A stretch of DNA of 5,611 nucleotides from Microcaldota archaeon (GTDB taxonomy: Archaea; Micrarchaeota; Micrarchaeia; Micrarchaeales; Micrarchaeaceae). Under the pieces are notes generated by a model. It made no database searches. It saw nothing but the letters and a program-made list of their open reading frames with translations, and was not told the DNA's origin. Of the stretch, positions 4,380 through 5,611 are shown one piece after another. The stretch lies in assembly GCA_021793035.1 (NCBI GenBank), contig JAJYTM010000039.1, positions 1-5,611 of the forward strand, given 5' to 3'. Position 1 is the first letter of the stretch. Every line of letters begins with the position of its first letter. A program made the position numbers and the translations under genes.

Positions 4380-4892
4380 TCAATTTACTTTTATTGCATA
4401 TGTGGCTTTTGTGGACTTCTTCTTGAGCCTTATCTGCAGTACGCCATTGTTGTACTTTGCCCTGCCCCTTGACGGATCTATTAGCGCAGGAAGTGCTATA
4501 TTCCTGGAGTATATTGCGGCGTCATTGTTGACAGATATTGTTATCTCTTCTGCCTTTGCCGAAACGGATATGTCTTCTTTCCTTATGCCTTTGAGCTCCG
4601 CCACTATTACGAGTGCGTCCCCTTCGTCCAAAACGTCCACAAGCGGCTCCTTAGGCGCTTCCTTCTTGCTCTCTGCCTGGGTCTTGGGCTCCATCTGGAG
4701 GTTTTCTACCATCGGCAGGCCATCAGGGCCTATCTTTATATTGAAGCTGTATGGGCTCGATCCCTGCTCGGAAATGTCCGAGAGGTTCTTCGTGATGCTT
4801 GTCATCACCTTAGAGATGAACTTGCTGAACTTGATTATGTCATCAGGATTGTCGTCGTTATCCGAATTGCTTTTAGTGTTCTGGTCTGGCAT
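4380..4892 (-). CDS. hsp20: Hsp20/alpha-crystallin family small heat-shock protein
   Basis: A 170-aa ATP-independent holdase chaperone. The N-terminus (1-20) is very rich in Asp, Asn and Ser. Helix 18-44 follows, then YSFNIKIGPDGLPMVENL (48-65), a strand motif typical of an archaeal Hsp20 subgroup. A charged linker (66-82) and the alpha-crystallin domain (about 83-158) complete it. The domain includes VIVAELKGIRKEDISV and the diagnostic A-x-x-x-N-G-V-L signature, seen as A145 to G150-V151-L152, then QIRLKKK. The C-terminal AIKV (166-169) resembles the I-x-I/V motif used in oligomer assembly. ATG 4892 is preferred over an upstream in-frame TTG (4925): AAGGTG (4903-4898) lies five bases before the ATG, and the TTG lies at the TATA element. 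It is separated from fen by 87 bases with its own promoter. Confidence 0.88.
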   Translation of the reverse strand: MPDQNTKSNSDNDDNPDDIIKFSKFISKVMTSITKNLSDISEQGSSPYSFNIKIGPDGLPMVENLQMEPKTQAESKKEAPKEPLVDVLDEGDALVIVAELKGIRKEDISVSAKAEEITISVNNDAAIYSRNIALPALIDPSRGRAKYNNGVLQIRLKKKSTKATYAIKVN

Positions 4893-4925
4893 CTGTACAC
4901 CTTGTGAGTATTTAACCACTCCCAA

Positions 4926-4933
4926 TATATTTA
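4926..4933 (-). promoter_or_regulatory. TATA box of hsp20
   Basis: TAAATATA on the minus strand is centred near 4929. A start about 25 bases downstream falls near 4904, directly before the AAGGTG Shine-Dalgarno (4903-4898). This mirrors the minimal-leader arrangement of the DUF3311 gene. TTAAATA near 4915-4909 is a poorer choice because its start would fall inside the gene. Confidence 0.55.
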
Positions 4934-4979
4934 TTTGTTTTGCATTTTTGCCGAACCCTGATTTCGCCGATTGACTTCA

Positions 4980-5611
4980 TCATTTCATCCACGACCCTAG
5001 CCCTATCTGCCTGCGGCTCTCCTTGTCAGAAACCAGCTTGTCCGCGTACTTGCCTATTCTGGCTGAATCAAAACCATGCTTGTCGCACATGAACCGTATC
5101 AAAGCCTCCTTATCGGGCTTTTTCTCAAGGCCTTTCTGGATCTCCTGCTCGCTGACTTTCTTCACCTCTGGCTTGTCGAAGAGGTCTATAATCTCATTTA
5201 TGTCGAGCTCGAACTCCGCATTGTACTTCTCCTTTATGTGCTCCTCGAGCGCCTTTATAGAAGGCACGCTCTTCGCTATCTTCAGCGCGGTCTTGGGGCC
5301 TATGCCTTTTATCCCGTTGTTGAAATCCGTACCTAGCATTACGCCGATCCATATGAGCTTCTCGTGCGTTATGCCCAGGGCGTTCAGGGTTTCCTGAAGG
5401 CTCATCATCTCCGGCTCTACATTCACATAAATGTTCTTCCTGGGCAGCTTCCTCCTGCCCGACAGCGTGACGTTCCTTGCGACCAGCGGGGCTCCGAAGA
5501 GGAGCGTGTCGTAGTCCTGGCTCGCAGCTGCATATACCAAGCCTTCCTTGCACATTATGCTCGCCTGTGCCTCGCCCTCGCTGGGCGCCACCATGTAGTG
5601 CACGCCCATGT
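4980..5611 (-). CDS. fen: Flap endonuclease 1 (FEN-1), C-terminal part
   Basis: A structure-specific, Mg-dependent 5' nuclease that removes 5' flaps in Okazaki-fragment maturation and base-excision repair. The frame is open to the window edge. The first Met at 5609 corresponds to the internal LMGI/LMGV region of the family, so the N-terminal nuclease region is missing. Numbering from that Met: PSEGEAQA (9-16) with acidic metal ligands E11 and E13; ASQDYDTLLFGAP (29-41) with D32 and D34; the basic GRRKLPRK; GTDFN (93-97) with D95; and the helix-hairpin-helix GIKGIGPKTALK (99-110), which binds duplex DNA. The extreme C-terminus QIGLGSWM (201-208) fits a PCNA-interacting Q-x-x-L-x-x-aromatic motif, with Met in place of the second aromatic residue. 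All visible catalytic acids are intact, so an active enzyme is expected. The stop is followed directly by a second in-frame TGA. Confidence 0.95.
   Translation of the reverse strand, partial: MGVHYMVAPSEGEAQASIMCKEGLVYAAASQDYDTLLFGAPLVARNVTLSGRRKLPRKNIYVNVEPEMMSLQETLNALGITHEKLIWIGVMLGTDFNNGIKGIGPKTALKIAKSVPSIKALEEHIKEKYNAEFELDINEIIDLFDKPEVKKVSEQEIQKGLEKKPDKEALIRFMCDKHGFDSARIGKYADKLVSDKESRRQIGLGSWMK

Noticed and set aside
4893..4925. TTG start extending hsp20 by 11 residues
   Set aside because: The extension covers the likely transcription start, and a well-spaced AAGGTG favours ATG 4892.
4402..4974. 190-codon plus-strand open frame opposite hsp20
   Set aside because: The minus strand encodes a recognisable alpha-crystallin domain; the opposite frame matches nothing and lacks start signals.

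Overview
This window reads as an archaeal chromosome segment. It carries the archaeal/eukaryotic-type stalk proteins L10 (P0) and L12 (P1), an archaeal FEN-1 nuclease and an archaeal-type Hsp20. It has TATA-box promoters, T-rich terminators and heavy use of ATA (Ile) and AGG/AGA (Arg) codons. GC content is moderate. The lineage cannot be fixed from sequence alone. The small, divergent proteins, compact promoters and a shortened L10 would fit a DPANN-type archaeon such as Micrarchaeota, but that is a guess.

Left part, plus strand (1-2042): the 3' part of the L10 gene is tightly followed by L12, whose Shine-Dalgarno sequence touches the L10 stop codon. A separately promoted ferredoxin with two complete 4Fe-4S motifs and an unusually long linker follows, ending in a strong hairpin plus T-rich terminator. 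Next is a 207-aa protein that resembles a transglutaminase-like fold with the catalytic Cys and His lost; its TATA box is so close that the mRNA is probably leaderless.

Middle (2043-2349): this is a convergent intergenic region. It holds the terminator of the minus-strand transporter operon (2300-2324). It also holds an apparently self-contained minus-strand mini-unit of about 110 nt (2225 down to 2089), with a palindromic TATA box, a GGTG Shine-Dalgarno, a 16-codon ORF and a hairpin terminator. It could encode a micropeptide or a small RNA.

Right part, minus strand (5611 down to 2350): in transcription order these are FEN-1 (C-terminal part), an Hsp20 small heat-shock protein, an overlooked 38-aa Lys/Arg-rich protein with no acidic residues, then a two-gene transporter operon. 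The operon has a small two-helix DUF3311 membrane protein followed by a 502-aa sodium:solute-symporter-family permease of the monocarboxylate (MctP-like) type. The operon's TATA box is bracketed by a TGACAA/TTGTCA inverted repeat, a possible operator.

The genes do not form one pathway: translation (L10-L12), electron transfer (ferredoxin), DNA repair/replication (FEN-1), proteostasis (Hsp20) and organic-acid uptake (DUF3311 plus symporter) sit side by side. A consistent start rule appears: GGTG followed 5-6 nt later by ATG. It selects starts for L12, Hsp20, DUF3311, the symporter and both small ORFs. I see no insertion sequence, CRISPR array, tRNA or rRNA.
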